From positions 339,183 through 403,182 of the forward strand of contig CAUYUJ010021682.1 of the NCBI GenBank assembly GCA_963575745.1: a stretch of DNA of 64,000 bases, in the 5' to 3' direction. Positions 63,750 to 64,000 of this stretch are shown piece after piece. Under the pieces are notes generated by a model. It saw only the letters and a program-made list of their open reading frames with translations. It had not been told where the DNA came from and made no database searches. Within the stretch, counting starts at the first letter, position 1, and every line of letters begins with the position of its first letter. A program made the position numbers and the translations under genes. Source of the stretch: Prorocentrum cordatum (Eukaryota > Sar > Dinophyceae > Prorocentrales > Prorocentraceae).

Positions 63750-64000
63750 CAGATGCAAAACAACTGCAGTGCAACAAAACCGCAATGCAAAACAACTGCA
63801 AAGCCAAATAACTGCAATGCAAAAGAAACTGTTGCTCGGCTGTCGGAGTGGTAGGCGCTGCCTCCCTGAAACTGCCCTAAACCGCTCTCGCTCGAGTGCG
63901 AAGCGAAGGCTCGAGCACGAAGCTCCAACCAGACCAACCAGACCAGCCAGTCCAGATGCAACATCAAACTGCAATGCAACAAACACTGCAATGCAGAACA
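63750..64000. repeat. Degenerate repeat of AACTGCAATGCAA words
   Basis: AACTGCA/CAATGCAA words of 10-18 bp recur at about 63,750-63,830 and 63,955-64,000 with unrelated sequence between; the array continues to the window edge. Confidence 0.6.

Overview
The window looks like nuclear DNA of a dinoflagellate. Three things point there: a tandem double relic of the dinoflagellate spliced leader just upstream of a gene-like sequence (6,378-6,406); a Ty1/copia retrotransposon and an RNase H-bearing LINE with GC-rich codon use; and very sparse coding sequence in a GC-rich background full of tandem arrays, fold-back elements and trinucleotide tracts. I see no convincing bacterial, plastid or mitochondrial gene. 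Identification to genus is not possible from the sequence alone.

Layout. 1-6,350: part of a dispersed repeat, a ~90-bp minisatellite, a minisatellite built on GCCACGTGGC, one orphan exon resembling a 2-oxoglutarate/Fe(II) oxygenase, and a precise 102-bp tandem array. 6,378-8,053: a retroposed, damaged gene for a secreted protein with a GDPH (VWD-like) domain, preceded by two spliced-leader relics. 8,170-15,084: a structurally complete Ty1/copia element with 89-bp LTRs, a matching 5-bp target duplication (AGGCA), a primer-binding site, a polypurine tract, and long gag-protease and pol frames; pol carries a methyltransferase-like domain between integrase and reverse transcriptase. It is inserted inside a ~64-bp minisatellite. 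15,085-27,200: minisatellites (64, 132, 42, 112 and 43 bp units) mixed with a dispersed element, two copies of which are tail-to-tail inverted dimers.

27,250-36,720: two minus-strand LINE-derived regions. One is nearly full length (ORF1-like, endonuclease, RT, RNase H) but has inactivating lesions. The other keeps only RNase H and a zinc finger. Both are followed on their own strand by long (TCC)n tracts. 37,320-40,900: about 3.6 kb of degenerate GAT/GGT repeat. 41,000-64,000: essentially gene-poor DNA with at least seven copies or fragments of a TIR element whose ends read TTARGTCGGGC, several other fold-back families, long GGA tracts, and a few short coding-like segments of unknown function.

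The genes do not form an operon or pathway. The only coherent functional unit is the copia element (Gag, protease, integrase, methyltransferase-like domain, RT, RNase H). The most interesting points are its tiny LTRs and captured methyltransferase-like domain, the double spliced-leader relic that marks a recycled mRNA, and the number of distinct hairpin/TIR families without any visible transposase.
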